Source: Bursaphelenchus xylophilus (taxonomy: Eukaryota > Nematoda > Chromadorea > Rhabditida > Aphelenchoididae). From it: a DNA stretch of 64,000 nt. The notes below the pieces were generated by a model that saw only the letters and a list, made by a program, of their open reading frames with translations, did no database searches and was not told where the DNA came from. The stretch covers positions 9,424,001 to 9,488,000 of the forward strand of contig CAJFCV020000001.1 in NCBI GenBank assembly GCA_904066235.2, in the 5' to 3' direction. The translations under genes and the position numbers were made by a program. Every line of letters begins with the position of its first letter. Position 1 is the stretch's first letter. This document shows, in pieces, positions 11,401 through 22,495 of the stretch.

Positions 11401-13995
11401 TGAAGGGACGGTCTGGTATGTGAATCGGGAGAAAAAAGGGCTGGTAGTCATGTTCAATGTGCCCAAAACTCTGAACGAGGCTGATCTTGATGTGAGTTCG
11501 TCATCTTCCCCCACGAACACTTTTAGGGCATTTTTGAGCCCTACCATTTGGATCAAATTGTCCTTCTTCGCGATGAGAATGGTCCTGCGGGTACTGCATT
11601 CCTTTTCGGCGCCTATTATTTCCTCCGAATGATCGAAAGTTGGGCATCAAATGTTAGTATCAATGGTAAGATCTCCCTTTCTTCTTTTTACTCCTCTATA
11701 TGCCCTCTAAACTCAGTAACTTTTCTCCAGAACACCAACTTCGAGCAGTTTTCATCGACGAAAAAGATATTACCCGTCTTTTGCCCGCCGATGCCTGTAA
11801 CGCCCTCAGGCATACATATCCGAGGCAAAGATTGTATTTCCGACAAAACTAGCGTTAAATAAACTTCTAGACAACTCAACTTTGGTAATTGCATCGCTTT
11901 TTATATTACACTAGATACCTACCAAGATTTGTCCGTCATGGCCAGCCGAAACTATTGCTTCACTATAAACAGGGTGGCTCTTGATCACATAGGCGTTTTG
12001 GGTGTGTCCTTCCAGTCTCTTGAGAAGTTCTCCCGTCCGAGCGTCAGAAACTCGCAGGAAAAAGTCGTTTCCAATACTTATAACCTTGCTGTCATCCGAA
12101 GACCAACATAACATGTTCAATTTGAACGCTTTTTTCGCTTGATTTGTCGTGTTTTGAGACTGACTTTGGTTCATGGGTTGATTCGGCTCTTCTCTGAAAT
12201 CATTTCAAAAATGATGATGTACTGACATTACAAATCTGGTAACAAACTGATGTCAAAACATATTAATTTAGCTGTTCCTTACATATTCTTGGGTAAAACC
12301 AGTTCCGTTGAGAGCCATTCATTGCCTTTTAGAGACCAAACTTTGGCAGTTCCATCCTTGGAGCCACTGGCGAACCAAAAATTGTTATTTGCCCATACCA
12401 AAGACTCGATTTTGTCCTGAAATTCACCGATGTTAATTACCCAAAGTTTTCTCATATTTTAAAGGACCTCTTTCGGACTCTTAAACCCACTAAAACATGC
12501 AAAACAAGCTTACATTGTGAATGAAGAATTCATATAATCTTTCCACCGTATACGCCGTCAGCCTGTATATGTAAACCAGCTTCTCTGTGCCTCCAGTGAT
12601 CACAAAATTGCCGCCAGACGAGTAAGAAGCCGCAACCATTTTGGCGCCGGACAGAGCCCGCTCTTCAAATTCATACGGGGTTGTTCTAAACGTGGATAAA
12701 ATAAGTCTTGTCACAACTCAAAACTCAACAATCCCACCACCTTCAAATTTAACCTACTCGAAGATCAAGCTGTCCGCATCGTATCTATAGAAGACTACTT
12801 TGCAATCGGAACTTGATGACACCAAATAACGGACATTTCCCTCATAAAACGGAAGGAAATGGATGGCCATAATCAATGCCTTATGGTTTTTGAAGATCAT
12901 CAACGGCTGCCCATTCATTAAACTCCACACTCGGACTGTTTTATCGGTGGATCCACTGGCCAGACAGGTGTTTTCGAGGTTAATTGAGAGGTCCGCAATC
13001 TCGCCTTCATGTCCTCGGAAAGTGTACCGTAGAAGGCCAGTTACAGTATCCCAGACTTTGATTAACTTGTCATCGCCGCCCTAAAAATGAACACAATATT
13101 CAATAAAACTTTAGAAATCGATATAATCCCATAATAAAACTTCAGCCAACATACTACAATATATAAATAATCCACATACTAAACAAACAACTTACCGTAA
13201 CCACATATCGTCCAGTCCGATCAAAGCAAACACAGAACACTTGTGATAAATGTCCCAGAAATTTTCCATGCTCTTCCAGATTAGCCCAAGTATTCTTTGG
13301 CATCAAAATCCTCTTTCCGACCTTCAACCCCATCTCACGAGCATTCAAAATATTCAAATTCTTTGTGTTCTGAAATTGGCGAAGCTTGGGTCTACCCATA
13401 TTGAGAAGCGAATAGGTGAAATGTCCATGAGGGGAATCTTTCCTGGCCAAATTTGTCCTTTTTGTAGTAAATAAACGGACTTTCGAGTTCTGCAGAGTGG
13501 GAGGGAGGGTGGCATTGGTTAGTTGTTTGGTTCTGGAGAGAAGTTGCAGAAGGTCAGTAGAATATGGCTGAGCGGTTGAGAGCTGAAATTGAGAATCCAT
13601 CAATTTGGAGGAAGATCGACCTTATTTTAGGTGCATCATCTTCCGAATACGGAATTTCGTTTCCTAAAAGCCAACAAAACATCAAAAACAACTTACAAAT
13701 TGTTCCAACGACTGATTCTGCGGTCGTCCATCGAAGCCAGTCCTCGCTGGAATAAACCTCCGCCGATCCAATTCCCTCCTCAATTCATCTGCCACTTGCG
13801 AGAAGCCAGCAAACTTTAGAAATCCATGGATATGAATGAGGAATTCTGGAAGAATAGACCCAATGACTACTCTTACAAACCTTGTAAAGTCTGTTGATCC
13901 ACCGAATCGGGGAGCACCACTTGACTTAATGCCTGAGAGTTGGAGGTGCTGGGTTGAGGTATGGTGTCGGGTTCCTCATTGTGGAGCTCATTCAT
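8411..13995 (-). CDS. BRWD/PHIP-type WD40 protein lacking bromodomains
   Basis: Twelve exons: 13881-13995, 13697-13845, 13196-13582, 12758-13080, 12514-12685, 12283-12416, 11923-12193, 10671-10885, 10213-10604, 9951-10150, 8739-9881 and 8411-8671. Phases close exactly, giving 1253 residues. The N-terminus has the family's LisH-like helix followed by RRFIPARTGFDGRPQNQ, matching the LLPRRTDW region of PHIP. WD40 repeats fill about residues 190-590, for example LGHLSQVFCVCFDRTGRYVV and SGSTDKTVRVW. Next comes the family block FVNVEGAPYPFDLQALVPGR at about 600-650. In animals, PHIP and BRWD1-3 continue with a cryptic Tudor region and two bromodomains and act as chromatin readers and DCAF-type CUL4 receptors. 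Here the remainder is a long Glu/Asp- and Lys-rich tail, then a basic end, and no bromodomain is visible before the TAG. Intron 7 (10886-11922) contains an antisense gene. The family call is firm; the missing bromodomains could reflect loss or a split locus. Confidence 0.85.
11135..11852 (+). CDS. Small acidic protein, gene nested in an intron of the WD40 gene
   Basis: Three exons, 11135-11491, 11527-11665 and 11731-11852, join in phases 0 and 1 to 205 residues ending in TAG, followed within a few bases by an AATAAA signal. The whole gene lies within intron 7 of the bromodomain-less WD40 gene, on the opposite strand. The first 60 residues are acidic (for example DFDADDDEDVDNNAETELLD). The middle and end look folded, with MKTYNYKGFEGTVWYVN and FLFGAYYFLRMIESWA. 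There is no signal peptide, membrane span or catalytic motif. I do not recognise the family and it may be lineage-specific. Short introns of 35 and 65 bases with good consensus ends support a real gene. Nesting in antisense raises the possibility of interference with its host gene's transcription, which the sequence cannot prove. Confidence 0.75.
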
Positions 13996-14625
13996 TCCTG
14001 ACTGTAAATTCCATCAAATTATATTATTCCACAGGTATTCCGAGGACGCGAACCTCAAAAACTTTTATAAAAATCAAATTGATTTATCAAATTTATTCAA
14101 AAACAAGGATAAATTCTCACTCCAAAAATGCTTACAAACAATAAGACAGTTCTTCGGCAAAGAATTTTTCTTGCAATAACACGAAATGAAGTAATTACTG
14201 CAAAAATTTTGAGTTTACAATAGGAGTATGACCTTGGGGAAGGGTGGATACAACGGGATCAGTCAAGAGGGGGCATTGTAACAGGGTTTATCAGACGAAC
14301 AAGGACAGATGGAAATGGACAGAAATTAGGGGACAAAGACCAATTTTTAGCTAAAAACCCATCTTTGAATCGGGAAATCACACAAATCCAGAAGACTTGA
14401 ATGCTTTGGAACTTGTTTTTCAAAGGTTTTCGAAACACAAGACTAACAAAAAACCGACCGAATATTTGAAATGTCACTAAATGGACCTAAATATAGACGG
14501 ATAATATAAAAACACATACCGCCGATACATATTACTCACACTGGACACAAAGAAAACGATCATCAAGACAAGGAAAATATTTTAATTGGCTATTTGAAAG
14601 CTCCGGACTGAGCGAAGAAACGATT
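13996..14625. other. Intergenic, about 630 bases
   Basis: Upstream of the WD40 gene start and downstream of the UEV stop, both minus strand. It is AT-rich and presumably includes the WD40 gene promoter. No exon, RNA gene or repeat was recognised. Confidence 0.4.
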
Positions 14626-15406
14626 TCAAAAACTGGTGCCCTCGGGCGGTTGGGAGAGTTTGGCATTCTCTTTGGCGGTCATCATGTGTCGACGGATGTC
14701 ATCGAGGATCGTCTTGATGTAGCAGTTCTGAGACCATTGACGGAGAGAAGGAACGTAACGTTTGTCGACCTGAAAAGAAGTCATTTATATTATAAAAGTG
14801 CATTTCGAAATAAAACCGAGAAATGGACATGAGAAATATTTTAAACGAAATACGAAGCGAGTTTACCAACCTAAATACACAAAAAAATATCCATTAACTT
14901 ACCACGCCATTTTGAGGATTAACGCCATTCATGTTGATCTTAGTGGTAAAACGGACGGTTGGAGGATCTTTAGGATAGTTGGGCCCGCATTCAATCCTGA
15001 GATTGTATATCCGAGTCTCATAAGGAGTCTGAAAAAATAAAGAATCAATTATCTCCTTAGCTTTCCCAATATTTTCAAAAAAGAACAAGAAATGCAAATC
15101 TAAACATTAGAAAACAGAAACAAAGAGTAAACTTACTCTAGGAGGTCCTAAGACCATCCCACTCCATCGTGTCAGAGTCATGTCTTCATCATCTTCAAGA
15201 CCCCATGAAATGTTGCTGTCTTTGTTACCTTTTTGCCCTTCTTCAAGCTCTTCCAACAAGCGAAAGTTTCGAGGAATATCAACTGAAAAATGTAAAGCAG
15301 GCATTACTCACGCAATCCATTAAAATAAGTTTTATTAGAACCACAAGAAACGAAGATTCGTTAAAGAATCGACATTCTCAAATGAAAACAACTTACCGTT
15401 CGCCAT
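14626..15406 (-). CDS. uev-1: Ubiquitin-conjugating enzyme variant, UEV1/MMS2 type
   Basis: This catalytically inactive E2 variant pairs with UBC13 to build Lys63-linked ubiquitin chains in DNA damage tolerance and signalling. Exons 15397-15406, 15137-15282, 14903-15028 and 14626-14769 join in frame to 141 residues, the standard family length. The sequence runs [18 protein letters not shown], then [34 protein letters not shown] and [16 protein letters not shown]. All are hallmark UEV segments, and the catalytic Cys of true E2s is absent as expected. The first coding exon is only ten bases (Met-Ala-Asn), preceded by an acceptor at about 15437 that may be a trans-splice or 5'-UTR site. It is divergent from the isocitrate dehydrogenase gene, sharing an upstream region of about 780 bases. 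Confidence 0.95.
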
Positions 15407-16187
15407 ATTCTGTCGGTTTTAGCTTCAAAACCAAGTGAGCAACCTGAAAATTAAAGAAATTTTGCAAATTTATATTGCACATAAGCGAATCTTTCGAAAA
15501 CCCACGAAAAGGTAAACAGAAATAAAGCGATTCCAAATAAAGTTACCAAAAATGGATTTACAATCTCTCATTGACACCCCCTCAAGCCGTTCACCCCCGA
15601 CAGCCGTCTTCTCCATCCGTCTTCCACCAAAAACAAGAAACAATTGCGTGGCGTTCCGCTTCAGGCAGTCTGATCCCGAAATCCGTAAACCGCAGGCCTG
15701 ATGGAGGTCGTGTAAAGGAGTAATGAGAGCGAATGGCCAGTGTAAGGTGTACGAAGCCAGAAAAACCCCCGACTTTGGCGAAAAGCAACCTTTTGCGTGA
15801 AAATACACCTATGTTCGGCGCGCGTCCCGCAACGAAAATGTGATGAGTGGCTTTGAGGCTCTCAATTTTTCTTCGACTTTTTTTCGAGTCTAGCACTCTT
15901 GGCCATGGATTTGTGGCCAAGTCGAGAATTTTAATTGATTTTTGGGGCTGGTGGTTTAGTCTGTAAGCAACTTTATGTTGCCCATGCCGTTCTGAACAAT
16001 ACCTTGTTTTTCTTTGATGACTTTTCGCACTTTTACTAGCGATTTTTGGTTCAGGATCGCCCTGCTAATGGCTAGAGCCGAGAATTGTTTTTTATTTGAC
16101 TTGTGACGAGCCGATTACTGATTTCTCTCAATTTTGTCTTGTTTTTCTTCAACTTTCATCTTTCAGGGTTTATCAGTGTTGTTCGAA
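15407..16187. promoter_or_regulatory. Shared upstream region of UEV and isocitrate dehydrogenase genes
   Basis: About 780 bases between two divergent genes. The part from 15540 to 15920 is richer in G+C than its surroundings and has an open frame on the minus strand with no recognisable domain; I read it as promoter or 5' leader. A TTTCAG acceptor at 16166, 22 bases before the IDH ATG, marks a probable trans-splice site. Confidence 0.4.
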
Positions 16188-17496
16188 ATGCTGAAGCGGG
16201 GATTCCAGGCATTGCAGGCTCCACTTAGAAGCTACTCTTCGGAGCCTATCCGACGGGTTGTTATGATTCCAGGCGATGGAATTGGACCTGAAATTTCTTC
16301 GGCTGTTCAGAAGATCTTCGAGGCGGCCAAGACGCCGATTGAATGGGATCCAGTAGATGTGACGCCAGTCAAAGGACGTGACGGTGTTTTCCGTATCCCC
16401 AACAGAGTTATTGAGCTCATGCATGAGAACAAAGTCGGTCTTAAAGGGCCTCTGGAGACTCCCATTGGAAAGGGACATAGATCTCTTAACTTGGCTGTTA
16501 GAAGGTAAGGTGGTTTAATTTTTTTTAATGGTTTTTAGACTTTTTCGTTGTCTCTTTTCACAATTTATGAAGATTTGAAGTAATACTTTTGGACTTTCGA
16601 TGTTATCCATGGCAATTTCAGAGAGTTCAACCTCTACGCAAATGTCCGTCCCTGTCGATCTTTGGAAGGACACAAAACGCTTTATGATAACGTGGATGTA
16701 GTTACGATCCGAGAGAATACTGAAGGAGAATACTCTGGAATTGAGCACGAGATTGTTGAGGGTGTTGTTCAGTCCATCAAGTTGATCACCGAGTCCGCTT
16801 CTCGCCGTGTTGCCAGGTATGCCTTCGAATATGCTCGAAGCAACGGAAGAAAGCTGGTTACAGCTGTACACAAAGCCAACATTATGCGAATGAGTGATGG
16901 TTTGTTCTTGAACATGTGCAGAGAACAGGCCAATGAATTCCCCGATATCAAGTTCAAGGAGGCTTATTTGGACACAGTCTGCTTGAACGTAGGTTTTGTT
17001 TTGACTTTTTGTTTATCATTTAGGATCAAGCCGGTAGAATGTCTTCTTTTGAACATTTATTATTACCTATAATAGATGAATATGATTGCTTTTATAATCA
17101 TTTTGTTTTCAGATGGTCCAAGACCCCAGTCAATACGATGTTCTAGTCATGCCCAACTTGTACGGAGATATTTTGTCCGATCTTTGCGCTGGTCTCATTG
17201 GAGGTCTTGGTGTTACACCCTCAGGAAATATTGGAGAAGGAGCCGCTGTCTTTGAATCTGTCCACGGAACGGCCCCAGATATTGCCGGCCAGGACAAGGC
17301 CAACCCCACTGCCCTTCTCCTCTCCGCCGTCATGATGCTCCGATACATGAACCTTGACTCCTATGCCAACAAGATCGAGAAGGCCTGCTTCGACGCCATT
17401 GCTCATGGAGATCAAAAGACTGGCGATTTGGGAGGCCGAGGCACCTGCTCTTCATTCACCGAAGACATCTGCTCCAGAATACGCAACTCGGACTAA
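16188..17496 (+). CDS. idha-1: Isocitrate dehydrogenase (NAD+) alpha subunit, mitochondrial
   Basis: This subunit catalyses oxidative decarboxylation of isocitrate to 2-oxoglutarate in the TCA cycle, with the beta and gamma subunits. Exons 16188-16504, 16622-16988 and 17113-17496 close in frame to 355 residues, typical for the family. The first 20 residues ([18 protein letters not shown]) are basic and hydroxylated, like a mitochondrial presequence. Key segments are [13 protein letters not shown], the substrate-binding [12 protein letters not shown], the [13 protein letters not shown] loop, and the signature [19 protein letters not shown] with its metal-binding aspartates. Upstream in-frame ATG codons exist, but the chosen one starts the presequence just after a splice acceptor. 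It is convergent with LIN-28 copy A. Confidence 0.96.
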
Positions 17497-17934
17497 GTTC
17501 ATAATCCTCTAGGAATATCTAGTATAAGGTCTTTTTTATCTCGTATCTGATCGAAAACCCTCTTTCGCTCTCTTTGTCTCACTCCTCCCCCCGTGCTCAT
17601 AACCAAATTTTTGTACCGTCGTTTGTTTTCCTGACCCCCTTTATTTCGTCATGGTTAAGATTTCAAGCTAAGGCATCTTATCCCTGAGTATTTGATAGGA
17701 AAATAAAAAAAAATAATTGAAATCGTCGACATGGAATGTTTATAATATGGCAAGAGAAAAATCGAGGAAGATACGACAGTTTTGAGGTAGAATTGGGAGT
17801 GGGAATGAGGAATTTTCGTTGGTTTAGAGATCGAAAATGTCATTATTTTTGTTTGAGGTAGATAATCCAACAACATTTCTGCATCAAAGTAAAGAGTAAT
17901 GTACAGTGATAGTATCAAAGCTGCGAATAAATAT
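17497..17934. other. Convergent 3' region between idha-1 and lin-28 copy A
   Basis: About 440 bases between two stop codons on opposite strands. It contains AT-rich 3'-UTR-like sequence for both genes, including AATAAA-like signals near 17700 on the plus strand. No other feature was recognised. Confidence 0.45.
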
Positions 17935-18804
17935 TTATGTAGTCTTGGCGCCTTCGGTTGGTTCAGTTTCATCCCCCGCACTTGCTTTAGATGGCTTGCG
18001 ATTTCCTTTTTTAGGTGCCTCTGGGCAATTGGCGGCTTTATGCCCGACTTCTTTGCACCAATAACAAGCTGATTCCAGCCTCTCTTCTTTGCACTGACTA
18101 CCTTTGTGCCCGTATTTACCGCAGTTGTAGCATCTGCAAAAGTTTGAATTACGTTAGGCCAGTATAATATTTTGAATTATCATCAAGATAACTTACTTCA
18201 GCAACTTCTTTCTGTTGCCAAAGAGAGGTCGAATGTGATGTCCTTCAAGTTCCGCGCCATCAGGACCCCTCACATCCAACGCTTGCAGTCCCCTGGTTGT
18301 GATGCCTACAGTAAACTCGACCTTCTCATTGTCTCCCAGACTAGCGAAAGTGTTCTTCTCGTTGACCCGAATGTTCTTAAAATGCACAAAAACTTTCTCC
18401 TTGGCCTTTTCTTCGTCCTCCACCGTCGGTTTGATGAATCCGAATCCATTCTTGACATTGAACCATTCGGAAGTCCCAGTCCAGGTTTCGCCGACCCATT
18501 CCTTCAGTTTGGCCGCTCTCTCCGGATCCAATGGGGCTGCCTTTGGCTTCTCTGGAGCAGCTTCCTTGGCTTCAGATTCCTTTGGCGATCTACTTTTGGG
18601 TTTCCTTTTTCCAAAACTTCTTTTAGCCCTTGGTTTCGCCGATCCAATTTCGTCCGGGTTCTTTGCCGATTCTTTGGATTGATCCTTCGCTTTCTGCCCA
18701 GGAAGTGATGACTTGGCCGAGGAAATTTCTTTGCCCTCCTTTTGTTTTTTCTGCTTTTCCTGTTGGGGAACAGCAGCAGCTTCCACTTGAGGTTCAATAC
18801 TCAT
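17935..18804 (-). CDS. lin-28: LIN-28 family RNA-binding protein, copy A
   Basis: LIN-28 binds let-7 precursors and mRNAs to control developmental timing. Two exons, 18197-18804 and 17935-18133, join in phase 2 to 268 residues. A Lys/Glu/Ala-rich N-terminal 95 residues precedes a cold-shock domain (about 105-190) with the RNP motifs EWFNVKNGFGFI and KVFVHF. Two CCHC zinc knuckles follow, CYNCGKYGHKGSQC and CYWCKEVGHKAANC, then a short polar tail. The order of cold-shock domain then paired CCHC knuckles is specific to LIN-28 among animal proteins. The intron falls directly before the first knuckle, at the same place and phase as in copy B near 62 kb. An upstream block shared with copy B lies at about 19140-19270. 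Confidence 0.93.
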
Positions 18805-19139
18805 CGTCTAAAACAGGGAGTAGATAAAAACTTTCTCAAAAAAAAGCTAACGATTTCCAAATCTGCAGAGATGATATTAGACAAAAATGCACTTCCAATA
18901 AAAGAATAACCGTCCTTAATAAATGTTTTTGTTTGTTTAAAATCAGCTTATTTAACGTAAATTAACACACCCCCAGAGTTTTGGCCCAACCTAAGGCCGG
19001 TCTCCCCAATAATTTTTAGTCATCATCGCCAAGTTCAAGGAAACAAAAACCGACTAGTCAATTGAAAATAAATAATCTCCCCCAAACTGATCCATTCGCC
19101 TCCTCATCACAGAGATTGATGGAGAAATAAGAGCGGCAA

Positions 19140-19270
19140 AACATACGGGTCAACGCGCGAGTGGACATTGCCCATTCCACTTTTGTCTCGTACAAACGAA
19201 AGCGGGTCGTAAACGACGCCTCTATGGGGTCACATTCAAATTTTTGATTTGACCTGCTCTCTTGGCCTTC
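19140..19270 (-). promoter_or_regulatory. Conserved upstream block of lin-28 copy A
   Basis: Located about 340 bases before the copy A start codon. It shares a near-identical core (CGCGCGAGTGGACATTGCCC on the plus strand) and a second stretch (gTCGTAAAcGACGCCTcT and CAAATTTTTGAT) in the same order and spacing with the region upstream of copy B. Both copies contain stops in the compared frames, so it does not look like a coding exon. Promoter element or non-coding 5' exon are both possible. Confidence 0.6.
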
Positions 19271-20150
19271 CGTGGATTCAGATTTCGAGTATAGAATCTG
19301 GAATTCGATTATATTCTTTTTGGAACATGGTAGGTCCTTCAACCTATGTTTTTGGTAGCTTGGTTACTGTAGAATTCCGTCAAATTTGCGTTAGTTTAGA
19401 GTCTAAGCAATTCGTCGACGCATTTATCTTTATATTTATGACTAATTTTCGTTTCAGATGACATCCAATTCCTTCTTTACCGTAACGATCACCAAATGAA
19501 CTGATTGTGAAATAAATTTATATTTGGGACATGACTTCAAGCCCACAACAAATGTCCTGATACAATGCAACGACGGAAGAGGCTGGTATCGTCGTGAAAT
19601 TTGTGTCTTACTGTAAGGATTACTGTAACACAGACAATTATTCCCACGATCTTGAAAACCCGAAATTCTGAAAATTATGGGCTTCTGGCATCAATGAAAT
19701 GCCAATCAATAATCACAGCAAGAGGCGATTTGATGAGAAAACAAAATTCGCAATTGCGGCCAAGTTTCTTTCTGTCGAGAAATTTTTTGCGCGAACATTT
19801 TTTTGTATGGCAACTTTGCTTGGCGTATTTGATGTGGAGTGTGGAAAGCTGTAATGCGGGTTTTATAGGGGTTCATCACTTATCAGGCACAAAGTGTAGA
19901 ACCTGAAAAGAAAATTTCGGGATTTTAGGTAATAGTTTATTTGTGTTTTATTGGAACGGCTCAAAAATAGGGCAAAGGGAGACTTTTGTGGTTGTTATGT
20001 TTTTCCTACCGTGGTACCTTACTGTAGACGATTTCAGCTTAGATTTACGGGTTTTTAGATCTGTTCACGAAATTTTTATACCTAAAATTATACTTTTTGT
20101 TTTGCGCCGTTTTGTCAAAACTTTTATTAGATTCGTTCCCATTCTTTCAG
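19271..20150. other. Intergenic, about 880 bases
   Basis: AT-rich sequence between the lin-28 upstream block and the small basic-protein gene. A short ATG-GTAGGT at 19327 could be a tiny first exon spliced to 20151, but this is speculative. No repeat was recognised. Confidence 0.35.
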
Positions 20151-20441
20151 ATGTTGATTTCGACCGTGCCCTTGACTAAGCAGGAGAAACGTGAGAGACA
20201 GCGGATGAAACATCAGGTCAGAGATGCTGGAAGACGTCGGAACTCCGAAAGCTTGACTGGATGGATTATGACGATGATCGACGAGGAGCACATGGAGCTG
20301 TTGACCAGACCAGAACCAAGGGTGGAAAAGGAAACCAGGGATAAGAAGTTTCCCAAATCTCAAAAGAGGAATCGAAAGCCGAAAGAAGATCCACTTCTCC
20401 AAGAAGGCCCGGATGAGAAGCCCAAAAAGATGGTCTTGTAA
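20151..20441 (+). CDS. Small basic protein, 96 residues, unknown function
   Basis: A single open frame whose ATG sits immediately after a TTCTTTCAG acceptor, the classic layout for a trans-spliced nematode mRNA or a second exon. The protein is strongly charged (QEKRERQRMKHQVRDAGRRR near the N-terminus, Lys/Pro-rich C-terminal 40 residues). A short hydrophobic-acidic patch, LTGWIMTMIDEEHMELLT, could form a helix. I recognise no family. The terminal KMVL is unremarkable. It lies about 500 bases upstream of ArfGAP1 on the same strand, a spacing larger than usual for nematode operons. An additional upstream exon cannot be excluded. Confidence 0.5.
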   Translation: MLISTVPLTKQEKRERQRMKHQVRDAGRRRNSESLTGWIMTMIDEEHMELLTRPEPRVEKETRDKKFPKSQKRNRKPKEDPLLQEGPDEKPKKMVL

Positions 20442-20949
20442 GACAGCGATGGGATTTTTATAACTTGAACTTTTCGTAATGGTCCATTAACTTTCAAATT
20501 TATTATTGTAAATGTTATACTTGATACAATTGTTCAATTGCATTTACTTCGCTTTGGAATATAGTAAAGTGAATTAATCTGGGAGTTACGTGATGGTTTA
20601 TTGTTGGGGAACTGCTTGGTGGAACTTCGTCTTTTTGGTCCTTTGGACGCCTTTCATCGTATAAAATGGCTCACACGACCTGCACGCAGTTTGCGTCCTG
20701 CCTCGTCTCTTATTTTTACATCTTTCTGCTGGAATCCAACAAGCTCGAGACGAACTGCATCCTGGAAGCCTTTCCCGTCTGTTCCCCAGTCGTTGAACTC
20801 TTTTTCGCTTTAGTTCCGCAGGGAAAAGCCGTGAAAACGAGTTTTTGGACGTGTAAATTGTCTTATCAGCTGTTTTTGACAAATGTGTATTTGATGTTTG
20901 ATGAAACAGATCGTTTTAGGGGTTAACTGGTCGGTTAGGAGCTTTGGTC
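20442..20949. other. Intergenic, about 500 bases
   Basis: Lies between the small basic-protein gene and ArfGAP1. Open frames at 20598-20926 on both strands lack any domain and I do not call them. It probably carries the ArfGAP1 promoter or leader. Confidence 0.35.
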
Positions 20950-22495
20950 ATGGCCAGCCCTCGTACTAGACGTGTACTCAAGGATTTGCGACCAACAAAT
21001 GAGAATAATGTAATTAGTGGTCATCTAAAACCTTATGTTTGACGTCATTTTTTTAGACATGCTTCGAATGTGGCGCAGGTTGTCCACAGTGGGCCTCGGT
21101 CTCATATGGCATTTGGATTTGCCTTGAATGCTCAGGAAAACATCGATCATTAGGTGTGCATCTCAGGTTAGTGTAATGTAGACTAATTATTGAACTTGGC
21201 CTTAAGTTTCGTCCGATCGATAACAATGGACAAATGGAAGGATTTAGAATTGGCCAAGATGAGAGTGGGAGGAAACAAGCACGCGAGGGAGTTCTTTGAA
21301 GCGCAAGACGACTATAGTCCGACTTGGAACATCCATGATAAGTACAACTCCAAAGCTGCGGCGTTGCTACGAGATAAGGTAAGAAATTTGAAGATTGCAG
21401 TTTCACAGTTTGATTTTGTTTAGATCAGTTGCGAAGCCGAGGGAAAGACCTGGTCGTATGAAACATCATCAGCCAAGAATTACAAAGCTCCTCTGGCCAG
21501 CCATTCTTCGTCAAGTTCGCTTAAAGCTAACCAAAGTGGTAACAACCTCAGTTCGTACTATGGCGGAGGCACTGACAGTGGTTTCCAGAACAGCGGGTCT
21601 AATTGGAGTGCCCAACAAGGGTAAGATCTCTTTATTTTTTTATTTTGTTCTTATTTTAGTGCCGACTCACGGTTTCAAGGCTTTGGCAACCCCAATTATC
21701 AATCGCAGCCAAAGAGAGATGACGATTTCCTAGCCGGAGCAATGTCTTCCATCAGTATGGGATGGTCAATGTTGAGTAAAGGGGCCTCCAGCGCTGCTGA
21801 AGTGGCGAAAGATCTGACTTCGCAAGCTGGCCAAAAGGCGGCTGAGTTGACCGCCGATAAAGATGGAAGTATATTCTCGTCGTTGGCTTCAAAGGCATCA
21901 GAAGTTGGGAAGAATTCATGGGGAGGTCTGTCGAATTTTGTGAAATCCCCGTCTCTGCAAGGATTCGCCGGTGGATTCTCGAAGAAGTAAGTGCATTTCT
22001 TTCAGAATTTTGGTTTTAATGATATTTATTGAACTTTCTATGATATTGTTTTAGTCAATATGAAGATCTCGGGACACCAACCAATGAAAAACGACCCGAA
22101 TTTCCGTCGAATAACGCCTTTGGAGGGTATAATCAGGAATACCAGAGTTATAATTCGGATGCTAATGCGTGGGTTGAATGTTTGTTGTATTATTTTGTAT
22201 TTAGTGATGCTTTTTATGACGCGCCAGCTCCGGAAGAACCCAAAAAGTCTCCCAGGCCGAAGAAAGGTGAGCAAAAAGTCGAAGGTATTTGGAATCGATA
22301 TTTTTAGCCCGTTCACCCAAGCCAGAGGCAGAATTCAGCGCTCCAAAAACTGCTCAAGCTCGGGCTGCTGGCAAAATCAAAAAACCCGAGCCAGACTCGC
22401 TAATTTCATTCGAATCCGATGTAAAAACAACCAAAGTCAAGAAAGTGGAGAAGAAGGAAGCTGATGATGATGCTTGGGACTTACTAAACCAGTAG
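20950..22495 (+). CDS. ArfGAP1-type Arf GTPase-activating protein
   Basis: It stimulates GTP hydrolysis on Arf1 during COPI vesicle traffic at the Golgi. Eight exons (20950-21009, 21057-21166, 21207-21378, 21424-21620, 21660-21986, 22055-22168, 22205-22266, 22308-22495) close in frame to 409 residues. The ArfGAP domain fills the first 125 residues: [15 protein letters not shown], then a CX2CX16CX2C zinc finger (CFEC...CLEC) and the catalytic-arginine region [20 protein letters not shown]. The central part has Ser/Gly/small-residue amphipathic stretches such as [18 protein letters not shown], like the ALPS curvature sensors of ArfGAP1. The end, [10 protein letters not shown], resembles the acidic-Trp tail that binds coatomer in ArfGAP1. 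All of these support ArfGAP1 rather than the ArfGAP2/3 or SMAP groups. Confidence 0.95.

Noticed and set aside
15591..15920. 109-codon minus-strand frame upstream of UEV
   Set aside because: No domain, no phase-compatible junction to the UEV exons, and it sits in the shared promoter region of two divergent genes.
19058..19342. Minus-strand frame covering the conserved lin-28 upstream block, which could make it a coding exon
   Set aside because: The equivalent frame upstream of copy B contains a stop within the conserved part, so conservation is not at protein level.
20598..20926. Open frames on both strands upstream of ArfGAP1
   Set aside because: No recognisable domain, overlapping on both strands, and ArfGAP1 starts with the canonical [10 protein letters not shown] downstream.
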